Shown: positions 5,356 through 5,713 of the stretch, piece after piece
Numbering within the stretch: position 1 is the stretch's first letter
Layout of the letters: every line of letters begins with the position of its first letter
DNA from: Gemmatimonadota bacterium
GTDB taxonomy: Bacteria; Latescibacterota; UBA2968; UBA8231
Direction of reading: 5' to 3'
Assembly: GCA_026706165.1 (NCBI GenBank)
Contig: JAPOZF010000483.1
Span: forward strand, 1-5,713
DNA length: 5,713 nucleotides
Made by a program: the position numbers and the translations under genes
Notes under the pieces: generated by a model
Seen by the model: only the letters and a program-made list of their open reading frames with translations
The model's database searches: none
Told to the model about the DNA's origin: nothing

Positions 5356-5713
5356 TTAAAGAGGCTTGCGAGCCAGAAAACAGTACAGCGGCGTGAAGAT
5401 TCCCGCCTTGCCCCCCGCGACATAAGCCTGCGCGGTTCGATCGAGGAATCGGACCACTTCGGCGGAGCCTTTCGGAAAGAGCCGCAGCACTTCCGCCAGC
5501 TTCGATCCTGCGAGGAAAGCCTTGCGGCCCCACGGAAGCCTGCGCAAGGCGTTACCCAACGCCCCGTGGCGACTCTCCATGGGCTTGTACCAAGGTGTGG
5601 AGGGTCCCTCCTGGACGTCCCGGTCCATCCCTTCCATGACTTGGAATCCCGCGGCTTGGAGCGCGTGATTCACTTCCCCGAAGGTGGCGATGTCCTTCAG
5701 CGCAATGCCGCGC
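5356..5713 (-). CDS. Sterol C-24 methyltransferase-like protein, C-terminal part (5' end outside window)
   Basis: A minus-strand frame enters from the right edge with no stop and ends at TAA (complement of 5356-5358), giving 118 residues. A GTG at 5673 is internal, because coding similarity continues upstream of it. The fragment matches the C-terminal domain of sterol methyltransferases (yeast Erg6, plant SMT): RGIALKDIATFGEVNHAL, then AAGFQV at 20-25, TPWYKPM at 39-45 (Erg6 has IPWYYPL), PKGSAEV, and the family-typical GGKAGIFTPLYCFLARKPL at 100-118 (Erg6 ends GGKSKLFTPMMLFVARKP). The full-length family moves a methyl group from S-adenosylmethionine to C-24 of the sterol side chain. The Rossmann domain with the SAM-binding motif and most substrate-contacting residues lie outside the window, so activity cannot be judged. 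It converges on the Rieske oxygenase gene. G/C bias is visibly weaker here than in hyuBA. A relative acting on another isoprenoid is possible. Confidence 0.8.
   Translation of the reverse strand, partial: RGIALKDIATFGEVNHALQAAGFQVMEGMDRDVQEGPSTPWYKPMESRHGALGNALRRLPWGRKAFLAGSKLAEVLRLFPKGSAEVVRFLDRTAQAYVAGGKAGIFTPLYCFLARKPL

Noticed and set aside
4672..5533. Minus-strand open frames opposite the Rieske gene and the convergent gap
   Set aside because: They oppose codons for intact Rieske and methyltransferase motifs, and their translations show no domain.
1..5713. CRISPR array, tRNA, rRNA, insertion sequence or transposase
   Set aside because: No regularly spaced repeats, tRNA-like cloverleaf, rRNA signature, terminal inverted repeats or transposase motifs were seen on either strand.

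Overview
The window looks like bacterial chromosome of high GC content. Genes are tightly packed, overlap by a few bases, have Shine-Dalgarno sites and show strongly G/C-biased third codon positions. The sequence alone does not name a phylum. The C-terminal part of a sterol C-24 methyltransferase-like protein suggests an organism or lineage with sterol metabolism, perhaps an uncultured bacterium known only from metagenomes (inference).

Layout. The left edge (1-120, minus strand) holds the N-terminal end of an unidentified gene that runs out of the window. Bases 121-306 form a divergent intergenic region with a weak sigma70-like promoter candidate, a perfect 7-bp hairpin and the ribosome binding site of the next gene. 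From 307 to 5244 there is a compact plus-strand operon of three genes. The first is a HyuB-type hydantoinase/oxoprolinase subunit (307-2085). The second is a HyuA-type ATP-dependent subunit (2075-4162), which overlaps the first by 11 bp. The third is a KshA/DAF-36/SdmA-like Rieske non-heme iron oxygenase (4189-5244, possibly starting at 4159 with a 4-bp ATGA overlap). A 111-bp convergent gap follows. A minus-strand gene then enters from the right edge (5356-5713) and encodes the complete C-terminal domain typical of sterol methyltransferases.

How they may work together. HyuA and HyuB should form one ATP-dependent enzyme acting on a cyclic amide or performing a carboxylation; the substrate cannot be read from sequence. 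The Rieske protein has both its [2Fe-2S] ligands and its mononuclear-iron ligands, so it should be an active oxygenase, but no reductase partner lies in the window. Its resemblance to steroid-acting Rieske enzymes, together with the adjacent sterol methyltransferase-like gene, makes a sterol-tailoring locus the most interesting reading. The link between sterol chemistry and hyuBA is unexplained.
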